A DNA stretch of 64,000 nt, from positions 33,515 through 97,514 of the IMG/VR virus record IMGVR_UViG_3300045921_000146. One strand, written 5' to 3'. Below, in pieces: positions 1 to 8,627 of the stretch. The DNA comes from a virus. The position numbers were made by a program, and so were the translations under genes. The notes under the pieces are model-generated. The model was not told the DNA's origin, did no database searches, and was given only the letters and a program-made list of their open reading frames with translations. Each line of letters starts with the position of its first letter. The stretch's first letter is position 1.

Positions 1-554
1 TAAGTACCTAAAGTTTTAGTACTAGCAAGGTACATATCTTTATTTTCTTTGGTCCACTTACCGCCAGCGGCTAACACTTCGTTTTTTAATTCGTCTTGGG
101 CGTTATCTGCCCATTCGCCCAGCTCTCTAACCGCTATCTCTTTAAGGCCAAATGGCGGCTCCTCATCTACAGTATGTTTCATTAGAATAGTGTCAGCTTT
201 GATGTGTAAGTCGAGAACCGCTCCCCCATTTCTGCTGTAGACAATACAATCGTAAACAATATTGTGACCAATAACTCCACGAGAAATGAGAGTATTATCT
301 AACCATTTAATAATAGAAGATTCTTCGGAGGTTGACCAAAACTTAGATCCGTCTGGATTTCTAATGGGGATGTAGAAAGCTTTTTGATCGGTAAAGCAAA
401 TACCTATTCCGAACAAGTCTGCTTTTACTTCTTCAACGCTATTAGTTTCAACGTCAAATACTACAGGTAGTTGCGGATCTGTGGCAGCTTCATAAGACTT
501 TAGTCGCTCAAACAACGACCAGTTAGTAATTAAGTATGTTTGGAAACTGTGCAT
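1..554 (-). CDS. DNA polymerase I-type (family A) replicative polymerase, N-terminal part, truncated by window edge
   Basis: I translated this reading frame by hand because it runs off the left edge. About 184 residues are visible and form a 3'-5' proofreading exonuclease domain: an ExoI motif VVFDVETN near residues 31-38 (the D-x-E metal ligands), an ExoII motif GHNIVYDCIVY near 96-106, and FGLKEIA near 136. This arrangement is typical of phage Pol I-like replicative polymerases; the polymerase domain would lie to the left, outside the window. The start is ATG at 554 with GAGG a few bases upstream, overlapping the end of the PQ-loop gene. It heads the downstream end of the leftward replication operon. 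Confident on the exonuclease domain, inferred for the missing polymerase part. Confidence 0.85.
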   Translation of the reverse strand, partial: MHSFQTYLITNWSLFERLKSYEAATDPQLPVVFDVETNSVEEVKADLFGIGICFTDQKAFYIPIRNPDGSKFWSTSEESSIIKWLDNTLISRGVIGHNIVYDCIVYSRNGGAVLDLHIKADTILMKHTVDEEPPFGLKEIAVRELGEWADNAQDELKNEVLAAGGKWTKENKDMYLASTKTLGT

Positions 555-811
555 CTAGACCTCGGATAATAAATATACTTAAGTATAACCAAAATAAACA
601 ACGTGTTCAAGGTTAAATTAAAAAATATTACCGGATCTAGTCCGTGAGTAAAATAAATATAAGGCATAGTGAATATCTCACCAGCCAACCAAATCCACAT
701 AAAAGGTCTAGAAATGCCTTCTCCGTGGCCCTGCTTGTAACATAAGTACGCTTGTGGTAAACTGCATACAGCGAAGCATATGGCCCCTAACCAACCTATA
801 ACCTCAATCAT
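530..811 (-). CDS. SemiSWEET/PQ-loop-like small membrane protein
   Basis: A 93-residue protein with three predicted hydrophobic segments (about residues 3-20, 34-51 and 62-79) and a PQ dipeptide after the first helix (CSLPQAYLCYKQG), the signature of PQ-loop/SemiSWEET proteins, which dimerise to form small sugar or metabolite transporters. The length fits SemiSWEETs (about 90 residues). I chose the ATG at 811 because GGAG lies 9 bases upstream; an ATG at 829 has no ribosome site. It overlaps the ClpP-like gene upstream and the polymerase downstream, so it is co-transcribed with replication genes. The transported substrate cannot be read from sequence, and why a phage would carry it is unknown. 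Confidence 0.7.
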   Translation of the reverse strand: MIEVIGWLGAICFAVCSLPQAYLCYKQGHGEGISRPFMWIWLAGEIFTMPYIYFTHGLDPVIFFNLTLNTLFILVILKYIYYPRSRCTVSKHT

Positions 812-1607
812 TAGAAGTATCTCCAGCATTAGGGATGTCTAAAGGCTCAATAACTAATCTATCGTCTTCTGGCTCAGGCTTAATTTCTCTAATAACTATT
901 TCCATTTTCTTGGGTGCTGCGCCAATTCTTCCTAGAAGCTTGTCAGCAAGCCTCGTAAGTTTTTTCTGGTCCACTTGTTGAGTAAGGTGGTGTTGTCTAA
1001 TTTTCCTCAAAGTGCCTCGTTTTTTTGGGTGGACTATTCTGTCAGCCAGTCCCAACTGCACACATTCTTCAGCACTCAAAAACAAATCTCTCTTGCAGGC
1101 TTCGTGCCAAAAGTTTTTAGGCATACGAGAATTATCTTCAAATATTTGCTCCATCTTTTCTTGCTGGTAACCAGATTCTTCTATGTTAATTTTGGTATCT
1201 AACATTGTACCAGACATCTCAGTACTAACAGCATGAATCATAACTCTACTATTAGGGTAAAGATATCTTTCATCGCAGCCACACATAATAATTGTAGCTG
1301 CGCTCATAATAGCACCTTTACCATAAAACTTAATTTGACAACTACTATTTTGAATAACATCATACAAAGCCAGCATAGGGTAGATATCCCCTCCGTAAGA
1401 ATTCATGTGAATTTCTATAGGAGTTTTTGGTCTATCTTGAGACATTCTTTCTATGGCTCTTATAGCAAATTCAACAGAGTTTTGAGTTACGTCTCCGATA
1501 TCCTCACTGTCGGAAGATAAAAGATGAGTTCCAAAATGAATCTTCCTATTTAGTTCGTCTATTCCATAAACTAAATAATTTTCTAACTCTGTCTTAGCTC
1601 TAGACAT
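804..1607 (-). CDS. ClpP-like serine protease (S14 family)
   Basis: 267 residues with the ClpP fold signature: a strand ending HMNSYGGDI (oxyanion region, about 68-75), the nucleophile Ser102 in GAIMSAATI, His125 in PNSRVMIH, and Asp174 in KRDLFLSAEE, matching the ClpP catalytic triad order. Usual ClpP is about 200 residues; here roughly 70 extra, charged residues follow the catalytic core. Phages use ClpP-fold enzymes either as host-like proteases or as prohead maturation proteases. No other protease is visible beside the capsid genes at 36-41 kb, so a maturation role is possible although the gene sits among replication genes. No ClpX/ClpA partner is in the window. Confidence 0.85.
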   Translation of the reverse strand: MSRAKTELENYLVYGIDELNRKIHFGTHLLSSDSEDIGDVTQNSVEFAIRAIERMSQDRPKTPIEIHMNSYGGDIYPMLALYDVIQNSSCQIKFYGKGAIMSAATIIMCGCDERYLYPNSRVMIHAVSTEMSGTMLDTKINIEESGYQQEKMEQIFEDNSRMPKNFWHEACKRDLFLSAEECVQLGLADRIVHPKKRGTLRKIRQHHLTQQVDQKKLTRLADKLLGRIGAAPKKMEIVIREIKPEPEDDRLVIEPLDIPNAGDTSND

Positions 1608-1611
1608 ATAA

Positions 1612-2238
1612 CTACTCTGTTAGTTGTTTTAATTTCGCTTTCATTTTTAAATAAACTTCAGCACACAACTTAGCGTCTTCTGCGGCTGTGTGCAAATTTC
1701 TATTGGTAACATCAATGCCAAGACTCAAGGCTAGTTTTTGTAGTCCTGAACCTTTAACATTAATATTGTTGTTGGATAATAGACCAACATCAGCAAAAAA
1801 CAGACCTAAACTTGCAGTATCTAGTATCTTATAGCTAACTATGTCATGTAAGCCTGACAAGTTATTTCTACTCATAGCAGCTTCAATAAATTTTATATCG
1901 AAGGCTACGTTTTGTCCACAAAAATGTAAGGGTCCGTCTACTTTACTTCTCATATCCAACAACCAGTCACAAAATTCTTCGATAACAATTTTCTCTTCCT
2001 GTTGAATAAAGTCTCTTTCTACGGCGTCCATTCTAGGCTTTCTCAGAGAAAGTTTGTTTACCGCTAGAGCACCTAAACTTACAGTAAGTCCGGCAGCTTG
2101 TTGTTTTCTCATAGAAACGGCAGCATTATAATTACTTACTAACTCGTCGTCGCAATACAAGTAGGCGGCCAGCTCTACTATACCGTTACATTTACTATCA
2201 ATCCCAGTAGTTTCGGTATCAATAAAAATAATATTCAT
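1612..2238 (-). CDS. DnaQ-like DEDDh 3'-5' exonuclease
   Basis: 208 residues of the RNase T/DNA polymerase III epsilon family. The ExoI motif is FIDTETTG at residues 5-12 (Asp7, Glu9), the ExoII region is GQNVAFDIKFIE, and the ExoIII motif HTAAEDAKL near 186-194 carries the catalytic His and Asp. It probably degrades single-stranded DNA or RNA, for example trimming ends during replication or recombination; the polymerase to the left already has its own proofreading domain, so this is likely a separate activity. It abuts the next gene upstream with no gap, so it belongs to the same leftward operon. Confidence 0.85.
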   Translation of the reverse strand: MNIIFIDTETTGIDSKCNGIVELAAYLYCDDELVSNYNAAVSMRKQQAAGLTVSLGALAVNKLSLRKPRMDAVERDFIQQEEKIVIEEFCDWLLDMRSKVDGPLHFCGQNVAFDIKFIEAAMSRNNLSGLHDIVSYKILDTASLGLFFADVGLLSNNNINVKGSGLQKLALSLGIDVTNRNLHTAAEDAKLCAEVYLKMKAKLKQLTE

Positions 2239-2559
2239 TTATTCCTCACTAGGCTTACTAAGTTCTTTATAAATTCTAAAAGATGGACGTTTAGAATTAG
2301 GTTCTTCCTTTTTATTTGGAAAAGCAATAAAACTAACGGTAACTTTACCTTCGTTGTCAAGACTAGAATCTTCAATTAACTTTAGTAATTCAGACTTTGG
2401 AATTTTAAATCTAATATTCATATACTTAGATTGACTCTTAGTAGTGTTCTCCCAAATTGCGCCAACTTCGGGTCTTTCTGACCGTTTCTTTTGGATGTCT
2501 TCATAACTGCCCTCTTGTTTGGGGCCCAGGCTCACTCCAAATGTAGGTTTATTTACCAT
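2239..2559 (-). CDS. Small conserved-looking protein, unknown function
   Basis: 106 residues. The middle reads like a beta-rich domain (VGAIWENTTKSQSKYMNIRFKIP, then VTVSFIAFP), loosely resembling DUF736-type proteins that begin 'GAIW..tsk.G..Y'. That resemblance is weak. It overlaps the start of its upstream neighbour by 11 bases and sits between nuclease-like and exonuclease genes, so a DNA-metabolism role such as a binding protein is plausible but unproven. Confidence 0.65.
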   Translation of the reverse strand: MVNKPTFGVSLGPKQEGSYEDIQKKRSERPEVGAIWENTTKSQSKYMNIRFKIPKSELLKLIEDSSLDNEGKVTVSFIAFPNKKEEPNSKRPSFRIYKELSKPSEE

Positions 2560-3016
2560 TTAATACCTCCTTAATTACAGTATTAATATCATTAAATACA
2601 ACATCAGCCAAGGGCACTTGAAAAAACAACTCACCCTTATAAACGTATTTATTCGGTACTTCCACTAGAGGAGAAGCGAGTAAAGTTTTATCCTTAATAA
2701 CTAAATAATCCGTTTGATCTTCATTGAACATTACAAATAAAGTCGGAACTTCTAGTCCAGTAAATTTTTTCTTTCTTTCTGGAATTTGAACACTGTCGTA
2801 TTTAAAGTTTGACCCTTTCCAAACTTTCTTAATTTCAGTTTCTATGTTTAGAACGTGTTGTCCTTTATTATATACTAAAAGATCCACACCAGTCTTTTTA
2901 GAATTTTCCTCAATCTTAAACTTACGTTTATCAATAATTTTCCTGACGGTAGACTTGGCTAGTTCGTCATTTATTCTATAGAGTTCTGGGTCAAATCTTT
3001 TTCTTATACTTGACAT
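2549..3016 (-). CDS. Possible restriction-nuclease-fold protein
   Basis: 155 residues. Residues 40-63 contain TGVDLLVYNKGQHVLNIETEIKK, where an Asp followed about 12 residues later by E-x-E could be the core of a PD-(D/E)XK nuclease fold (the last position is Glu rather than Lys). The C-terminal half is beta-rich and ends in a helix. I do not recognise the family; the nuclease idea rests only on that motif and on the location beside ligase and exonuclease genes. A non-catalytic fold is equally possible. Confidence 0.6.
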   Translation of the reverse strand: MSSIRKRFDPELYRINDELAKSTVRKIIDKRKFKIEENSKKTGVDLLVYNKGQHVLNIETEIKKVWKGSNFKYDSVQIPERKKKFTGLEVPTLFVMFNEDQTDYLVIKDKTLLASPLVEVPNKYVYKGELFFQVPLADVVFNDINTVIKEVLNGK

Positions 3017-3035
3017 TTATCCTCACTTCCTTAAC

Positions 3036-4256
3036 TTAATCTTTTTCCGGTCGGAATCTGCAAAAGCTTGGATGCCTGAGCGAACCATCTGGAGTCTTTT
3101 CAAAATACCTGATCTCAACTGTCTTGCCGATAAAGTCATTTGGTGATTCGGCCATTTCTTTTCTAGTAATATCATCAAAGCCAGTACCAACACGAACGGA
3201 GACACCAGCATTATCAACAACCACACCGCCTGCCATACCTTTAAACTTACCTTCTCCCTCATATATATCAGTGATAACTAAATCCAGTGTAGTGTAAGGC
3301 TTTAGTTTAACCATCTCTCCTGTGGATAGCGTGACCCGTTTCCATTGATAGGAACCATTCACATTCTTTATCATAACTCCTTCATAACCTTCTTGCAAAT
3401 ACTTTTTATATATCTCCAACGCCTCGCCTGGAGTGTCACATTCATGGCTAGGAGTGTCTATAATCTTAGCATAATCACATATAGTATCATTTAATAGTTC
3501 TCTAGCTCTGTTTAATCTAGTTTTATAGCTAGGAGTTTTACTTTGTTTGAACCAAGAGTCCTCGCCTACACAATCATAAACGTAATACTTTAAATTATTA
3601 GGTAATTTAGCATCTTCTGCATTAAGAATCTTAGTTAAAGAGTTGAAGTTTATGCCGTGGACGTATAATTCTCCGTCAAGCACATAACCTTTAACTGATT
3701 CCAAGCTATTAAAGTAAGGTTGTAAATTTTTATTTCCGAATGGTTTACCTGCCCTACTAAACAACTTACCTTTGATGTAAAGGCATCTATAACCGTCTAA
3801 TTTAGGTTGAACTACACAAGGGTAATGTACCGAAGCCAGGTCTGGAATTTTGTTAGGGGCTAACATTAAGTCGAATTTTGGTACTAGGTTGGGCCAAACT
3901 TTATTTATAGTTTTAGCACCTACACCTATGGAGGATTTAGATATGACCTTAGCAAACAACTTGGCGTATTCTTCAGGTTGACTCTCAAGAAAATCTTTAA
4001 CTTCTTTCTTAGCTTCATTACCCACTAAGGTTTTTTTGCTTAATTTTTCGCATAATTGGAAAAATTTTTTAAAGCATACGACCCCGCTTTTATTAAGCTC
4101 AAAGTCGGGTAGCTTATTCATATGAAATAGGGTGTAAGGGTCTAGTGCTAGTTTTAGGACTAGCTTAAAATTTTCATTGTCTGAGTTTAATTTCAATATC
4201 TCAGCTTTTCGTACTACGGAGTTTGTGGCTTCGAGTTCTTGGAATATCTGATACAC
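3036..4256 (-). CDS. ATP-dependent DNA ligase
   Basis: 406 residues. The adenylation motif is KLDGYR at 152-157, making Lys152 the AMP-accepting residue; later motifs follow in order: YVLDGELYV (III), YEGVMIKN (IV) and MVKLKP (V), then an OB-fold C-terminus. The N-terminal 150 residues resemble the extra domain of T4/T7-type phage ligases. It seals nicks between Okazaki fragments and after repair. The likely start is GTG at 4256 with GGAGG five bases upstream, overlapping the stop of the primase-helicase gene region. Confidence 0.93.
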   Translation of the reverse strand: MYQIFQELEATNSVVRKAEILKLNSDNENFKLVLKLALDPYTLFHMNKLPDFELNKSGVVCFKKFFQLCEKLSKKTLVGNEAKKEVKDFLESQPEEYAKLFAKVISKSSIGVGAKTINKVWPNLVPKFDLMLAPNKIPDLASVHYPCVVQPKLDGYRCLYIKGKLFSRAGKPFGNKNLQPYFNSLESVKGYVLDGELYVHGINFNSLTKILNAEDAKLPNNLKYYVYDCVGEDSWFKQSKTPSYKTRLNRARELLNDTICDYAKIIDTPSHECDTPGEALEIYKKYLQEGYEGVMIKNVNGSYQWKRVTLSTGEMVKLKPYTTLDLVITDIYEGEGKFKGMAGGVVVDNAGVSVRVGTGFDDITRKEMAESPNDFIGKTVEIRYFEKTPDGSLRHPSFCRFRPEKD

Positions 4257-4257
4257 A

Positions 4258-7200
4258 TTAGCCTCCTGTCTTGGCTGCGTACTTAGACTTTAGATACTCC
4301 TTCTCCTCTTTTTGCCCTCTAGTCTCTTCATATAGAGCCAGCTCATCTTCATCCATGTCTCTAATAATACCTTTAGAACCATCCCAATGCAAAACTTGCT
4401 CTAATTGTTGCCCCATACGGTTTTTAGCTAGGTAAAGTCGCATAACATCGTCTCGTACAGGGTCGCCCTCAAAAGGCCGCCACACAGTAACCACATTCGT
4501 TGCAGACTCTTCCCAGTCTCCAGACTCCTTAGCGGCTCTCTTAGTTCTTAGAGGAGTACAACTGTCCCCTACTTGGCGAGATACTTGAGAGATATACAAC
4601 CAAGCAGCATTAGTGTCCACAGCTACTCCAGTAGAGCCTAGAGCGTTAGCTCTGGCCTGAGAGTAGGAATCCTTAAACTCCCCAGTAATACGAGAAGCAT
4701 AGTCTACTAGCACTAATTTTACATCTACACCATTCTTATCTTGAATGTCTAGTACCTTGTCTCGCATTTGTTGAAGGGTCAACGTACTATTAAAGTCAAA
4801 GAACGTCATTCCGTATTTTTCAGCAATAACGGCTCGAATTTCATCCATCTTGTCTTTCTGTCTAGTTTGAAAGATATGAAGAATCTGTTTTTGGCTATAG
4901 TTAGTCAACTTTTGAGCTAATTTTAGGTACACAAGATTTTGATGCATATCTAAACTAAAAAATACGGTATGTTGACCTAGAGCATTGGCTCTTTCCATTA
5001 TATTTAGCCCTAGAGTAGTCTTACCACTATTATGAGTTATAGTGAAATCTTCAAGTAGGTATAAATTATCTCCGTCAACGTGGAAACCAAAATACTCTTC
5101 TTGCTCTGCTACTTTGTGTACTTGGAATCCAGTCTTTAAGACATCTTTAGTATGCTGCCGTTTAGTAGCTTTTTTTCTATGCAGCTTAGTAGGTATCTCA
5201 CTAACGTCTCCGCTAATACTGACTTTATAATATAAACCAGATTTACCAGTTTGACTAGATTTCGTACACGGAGTCAAATAAGCGGCGAAACCTAAGCTTC
5301 TGCTCAGAAAAACTATATCTTCAGCTAAAGTTTTTCTTTTTTGAATTATATCAAAGCAATTAGTATTTAAATGTCCATCAGTATCCAATAGACCTGCCAG
5401 CAATTCTAGTCTTTGATGTCTACTAGCCGTCTTAAAATCGTGTGGAATGTGTTTATTATTAACTAGACCATAAAATCTCAAATTATTTAAAAATTTTGCG
5501 GTTTTGCTAGAGACTGAGTAGTTGGTAATTGTATTTTTAACGGGTTGTTCTGCAAACTGTAAACCTTGGGAATGACAGTACTGTTTTACATAGTCTATAA
5601 GTTCTCTGTCTAGGAAAGTAAATGTTGATCCCGAAGAGTGTCCATCTCCCAACCAGATACCTAACATATAAGGGTCTACCTTAAGTTCTTTTTCTGGAAA
5701 ATCTACACCAGTTCTAACTAGTTTTCTACCAGTATTTTTTGAAGTTTGTCTTCGTGCCAACAATTCATTAATAGTTAAATGTTGCCAATTATTGTGCGAG
5801 TTTAAATGACTCAACACATGATTACCATTTACGTAAAATGCGGAGCCTTTTACAGGAGTCACTTTATACATGGCATCTATTCCACGGCAAAGTTGTAATA
5901 CTGTCCTAGGTTTAGAATCTGGCCCCATAAGTTTGTCATTAATTTCAATGTCCTCTACTTTCTTAATTGTACCATCGTACATCAAAACTTTCTCACCTTT
6001 TCGATGGCAGCCCGATGCTCCCACAATAAGAGTAGTAGTGCCTACGGAAATATTCATATTCTTATCAATAAACTCAATACCTGTTCTAACACTATTGCGA
6101 TCAAAATTTTCTGCGAAGTTTCTGAAGTTATCAAAAACATCACTAATTTGAACAGGTTCGTCTCTTTTAGTAGACGACGTGTGTAGGGAGCATTTTTTTT
6201 CAGTAAATCGGTCACAGGCTAGGCAGTATTTCTTCAAAAGAGAGTTTTCGGCATCTGTGCCTGTAGCTCCAGGTACTTGTTTCCAAGTATCACTATAAAC
6301 GCTATTAATTACCGTATTCCATATTTCTTCTTTCGTGACTGGACCTGACTCAGGGTATAATCTAAAGTTTTCTCTAGCAACACCTTTAAGAGTGTTGTAG
6401 CAGACTTCTTTAGTCATACCTTGATTGCGATAGTAAGCCGCTAAACGAAAGAACAAGTGATTTCTTTCTCCTGGAGCCATAACTCCATGAGACAGCGCAT
6501 AAAGGCATCTAGGCATACCTTTGGGCATTTTAGAAAAGTCAATCTGATCTAGTCCTCTAATTCCATCGACATCTTCTACATCAACTTCTACTGGTTTAGC
6601 TAGGGGCGAAAAACTGCCTTCGTACTTCTTTAGGAAGTCTAAATTTTTTACTGGAGTAAGTTCATACTCTGGATATTCTACTGGAGTTTTAGCTTTATCT
6701 CTAATTTGTTCTACAGAGAGATTAAGAATGTCGTCTGGAGAAATTTCAATTTTATACAATCCAGACTCTTGGTGTTTAGTATTAACTAAACGGATAAGTC
6801 TGGTAGTATTATAGACTGAGGTATCAAAAGTTTTTAAATCTACAGCAAGATTAGCGCATATAGGTTTAAGTTCTTCTGGTTTGAAGTGTCGGTCTACTAA
6901 GACTTCTACATGAAAACCTTTATTGCCGGAAAAGAACACTCGGCAAGAATTAGCTACATCAACACCCTCATTAGCCAGCCTTTCAAGTAAAGTGCAAGCG
7001 TCATCTTTAGCTTGTTCAGGGTCTAATTTGCTATCGAAGTCAAAAAGAAGTCTGTTAGTGTAAGCAGACCCCTTATAACCTTTCATGGACTGATGCGTGT
7101 CCCAGTGAGTTTTTGCGTCAGATCCGTAGTAGTAGAGTGAAGAGTACCAATCTTTATTAGTGTTTCCGATCTTTTGTAATAGCTTATCTTTTTTCCTGAT

Positions 7201-7299
7201 TACGTCTACTTCTACCAGCTCACCTTTAGTTGAAACTGTTTCACATAGACGAACCCAAAAAGGACCATTCAAGGCTTCGTTTTGTTGACTGACTTGCAT
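4258..7299 (-). CDS. Primase-polymerase/replicative helicase fusion, interrupted by an intein
   Basis: 1013 residues from the ATG at 7299 (AGGGAG upstream). Residues 1-260 are an archaeo-eukaryotic-type primase domain: FDFDS at 86-90 (catalytic D-x-D), SGNKGFH at 125-131, and TTRLIRL near 166. A Cys-containing linker (YCLACDRFTEKKCSLH) follows. The C-terminal part is a RecA-fold DnaB-like helicase with Walker B LVLVDYAS and ISQVSRQ. The Walker A loop is split: GASG, then a 327-residue intein (Cys431-Asn757), then SGKTT, so splicing restores GASGSGKTT. The mature protein would be about 686 residues. It primes and unwinds at the phage replication fork. Confidence 0.9.
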   Translation of the reverse strand: MQVSQQNEALNGPFWVRLCETVSTKGELVEVDVIRKKDKLLQKIGNTNKDWYSSLYYYGSDAKTHWDTHQSMKGYKGSAYTNRLLFDFDSKLDPEQAKDDACTLLERLANEGVDVANSCRVFFSGNKGFHVEVLVDRHFKPEELKPICANLAVDLKTFDTSVYNTTRLIRLVNTKHQESGLYKIEISPDDILNLSVEQIRDKAKTPVEYPEYELTPVKNLDFLKKYEGSFSPLAKPVEVDVEDVDGIRGLDQIDFSKMPKGMPRCLYALSHGVMAPGERNHLFFRLAAYYRNQGMTKEVCYNTLKGVARENFRLYPESGPVTKEEIWNTVINSVYSDTWKQVPGATGTDAENSLLKKYCLACDRFTEKKCSLHTSSTKRDEPVQISDVFDNFRNFAENFDRNSVRTGIEFIDKNMNISVGTTTLIVGASGCHRKGEKVLMYDGTIKKVEDIEINDKLMGPDSKPRTVLQLCRGIDAMYKVTPVKGSAFYVNGNHVLSHLNSHNNWQHLTINELLARRQTSKNTGRKLVRTGVDFPEKELKVDPYMLGIWLGDGHSSGSTFTFLDRELIDYVKQYCHSQGLQFAEQPVKNTITNYSVSSKTAKFLNNLRFYGLVNNKHIPHDFKTASRHQRLELLAGLLDTDGHLNTNCFDIIQKRKTLAEDIVFLSRSLGFAAYLTPCTKSSQTGKSGLYYKVSISGDVSEIPTKLHRKKATKRQHTKDVLKTGFQVHKVAEQEEYFGFHVDGDNLYLLEDFTITHNSGKTTLGLNIMERANALGQHTVFFSLDMHQNLVYLKLAQKLTNYSQKQILHIFQTRQKDKMDEIRAVIAEKYGMTFFDFNSTLTLQQMRDKVLDIQDKNGVDVKLVLVDYASRITGEFKDSYSQARANALGSTGVAVDTNAAWLYISQVSRQVGDSCTPLRTKRAAKESGDWEESATNVVTVWRPFEGDPVRDDVMRLYLAKNRMGQQLEQVLHWDGSKGIIRDMDEDELALYEETRGQKEEKEYLKSKYAAKTGG
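5029..6009 (-). other. Intein with LAGLIDADG homing endonuclease inserted in the helicase P-loop
   Basis: In-frame 327-residue insert within the primase-helicase. It begins with Cys (CHRKGEKVLMYDGTIKKVEDI, block A), has a block B-like GNHVLSH, and ends ...TITHN followed by Ser as the first downstream residue, as splicing chemistry requires. Between them lies an endonuclease domain with two LAGLIDADG helices, LGIWLGDGH and LAGLLDTDGH, both keeping the catalytic Asp. All splicing residues are present, so it should be active. Insertion in the P-loop of a phage helicase/ATPase is a well-known intein site type. Confidence 0.93.
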
Positions 7300-7343
7300 A
7301 CTCTTCACTCCCTATCAAAAAACCTGTTCAAAAGCAATTTAAA

Positions 7344-7583
7344 TTAGTCTTTAAGTGTTGCAGTAAAAGAAACTTGTGGAGCCTTTGGGTTCTCGCCTGG
7401 GGGAGAGAAAAAGACTGCAAAGTTCTCTACAACGTGCTGATTGCCAGCTTGGTCTTCGACCAATAACTTTACAGGGTTCTTACGGTCCCCTCCAGTTACA
7501 GCCGAAATGTATTCTTGAGTTTGACCTGTCTTTTTGTCAGTAAACTCTCGAAGCCAGCCTACAGCGAATTGTACTTTACTCAT
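7344..7583 (-). CDS. Small beta-rich protein, unknown function
   Basis: 79 residues starting at the ATG at 7583, which has a perfect AAGGAGG six bases upstream and overlaps the stop of the preceding gene (ATGA); a longer frame to 7670 lies inside that gene and is unlikely. The sequence alternates polar and hydrophobic residues (VQFAVGWLREF, EYISAVTGG, VKLLVEDQAG) as in a small beta-barrel. It sits right before the primase-helicase and after ERF-type genes, so a single-stranded DNA-binding role is a reasonable guess, without motif proof. Confidence 0.7.
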   Translation of the reverse strand: MSKVQFAVGWLREFTDKKTGQTQEYISAVTGGDRKNPVKLLVEDQAGNQHVVENFAVFFSPPGENPKAPQVSFTATLKD

Positions 7584-7980
7584 GCGCATCCTCCTTTTTG
7601 GATTGTTCTTCTTTGTGTTTTTTAATAATTTCTTCTGAAGTATGGTAAAACAATACAGTAAACATAGCACGAATTGTACTCTGCATCAAGCGAAAAGCCA
7701 TTTTTTCGTCGTCCCCTAGAAGTCGAACTGGTTCTCCGTCTTTAGGGAGGTCGATAGCCGCCAATACTGCCCTCTGCAACGCTTTTTTACCTAGTTTAGG
7801 CATAATATTCGCCAAGTGTTTTCGATTAGCAATAATAGCCATACTTGAGTTTGCTACCAATTCCTCTGGGCTAGGCATAGGAATAGATTTACCTGTTCGT
7901 TGCTCCTCTTGGGCAATAGAAGTGACCTCTGTTAGAATTTCTTTTTTCTCTTGACTTTCTTCTACTTTTAATTCTTCCAT
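7576..7980 (-). CDS. Hypothetical protein in the recombination cluster
   Basis: 134 residues. A charged, Glu-rich N-terminus (1-35) is followed by a helical region (residues 45-120) with no motif I recognise, and a Lys/Glu-rich tail. It starts immediately at the stop of the ERF gene and overlaps the next gene by a few bases, so its product is made together with the annealing protein and may act with it. Confidence 0.65.
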   Translation of the reverse strand: MEELKVEESQEKKEILTEVTSIAQEEQRTGKSIPMPSPEELVANSSMAIIANRKHLANIMPKLGKKALQRAVLAAIDLPKDGEPVRLLGDDEKMAFRLMQSTIRAMFTVLFYHTSEEIIKKHKEEQSKKEDAHE

Positions 7981-8618
7981 TAGAAATTTGCCTCCGTTTT
8001 CACAAATTTACGTTGTCCAAAAGTCTTTCTCTCTACAGGAGCTGCCTCTTCTTTTTTAGCTTCTACCTTTGGAGCTTCTACTTTAGTTTCTACTTTTGTA
8101 GGTTCTACGTCAACTTTTTTAATCGGTTTTGAAAAACTTTTTGGTGCGGAAATTGCAGGAGCTGGCACTGTAGATTTAGAGCTATCGCCTCGAACATAAG
8201 AAGCATTTGCACTATCGTTTTCGGGGTCGTCGTTAGACTCCACTAGAAAATTCTTCCAAAGCATATATTTAGTGCTGCCAGTGATAGCCTTATAGATACC
8301 TTTATCTTGTTGGTCTGCGCCTTGTCCTGCGGAACGAACTTCATAACTTTCACCTGTCTCACTATCGACAAAAGTATGTTTAGTGATAACCGTAGTAATA
8401 AGATTCTCGTCGCCTTTTTTTGTAGTACTTTTGGTGACTTCTACTGTGTCTACAGAGCTAAATACAAAGATCCCATGCTTTACTAGCTGAGGTCTAATAA
8501 GTTCAAGCAAATCCGACTCTGTAGTGTACTGGTAGTTAGCAAATTTATTAACTCCAGACTTTTTTACTTTCTGAGCCTCGGACAAGATCAGAACTAATTT
8601 TTTGGCTAATGACTTCAT
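7980..8618 (-). CDS. ERF-family single-strand annealing protein
   Basis: 212 residues. The N-terminal 120 match the ERF recombinase pattern: VKKSGVNKFANYQYTTESDLLELIRPQL, then the family signature GADQQDKGIYKAITGSTKYMLWKNFLV near 98-125. The C-terminal 80 residues are a Lys/Pro/Glu/Val-rich disordered tail. ERF proteins anneal complementary strands during phage recombination, often with a partner exonuclease; the RecB-like nuclease next door fits that. AGGAGG precedes the ATG. Confidence 0.88.
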   Translation of the reverse strand: MKSLAKKLVLILSEAQKVKKSGVNKFANYQYTTESDLLELIRPQLVKHGIFVFSSVDTVEVTKSTTKKGDENLITTVITKHTFVDSETGESYEVRSAGQGADQQDKGIYKAITGSTKYMLWKNFLVESNDDPENDSANASYVRGDSSKSTVPAPAISAPKSFSKPIKKVDVEPTKVETKVEAPKVEAKKEEAAPVERKTFGQRKFVKTEANF

Positions 8619-8627
8619 AATTTCCTC

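Noticed and set aside
3023-3262. Minus-strand frame of 79 residues within the ligase gene
   Set aside because: It overlaps the C-terminal coding part of the ligase in another frame; the ligase motifs are clear there.
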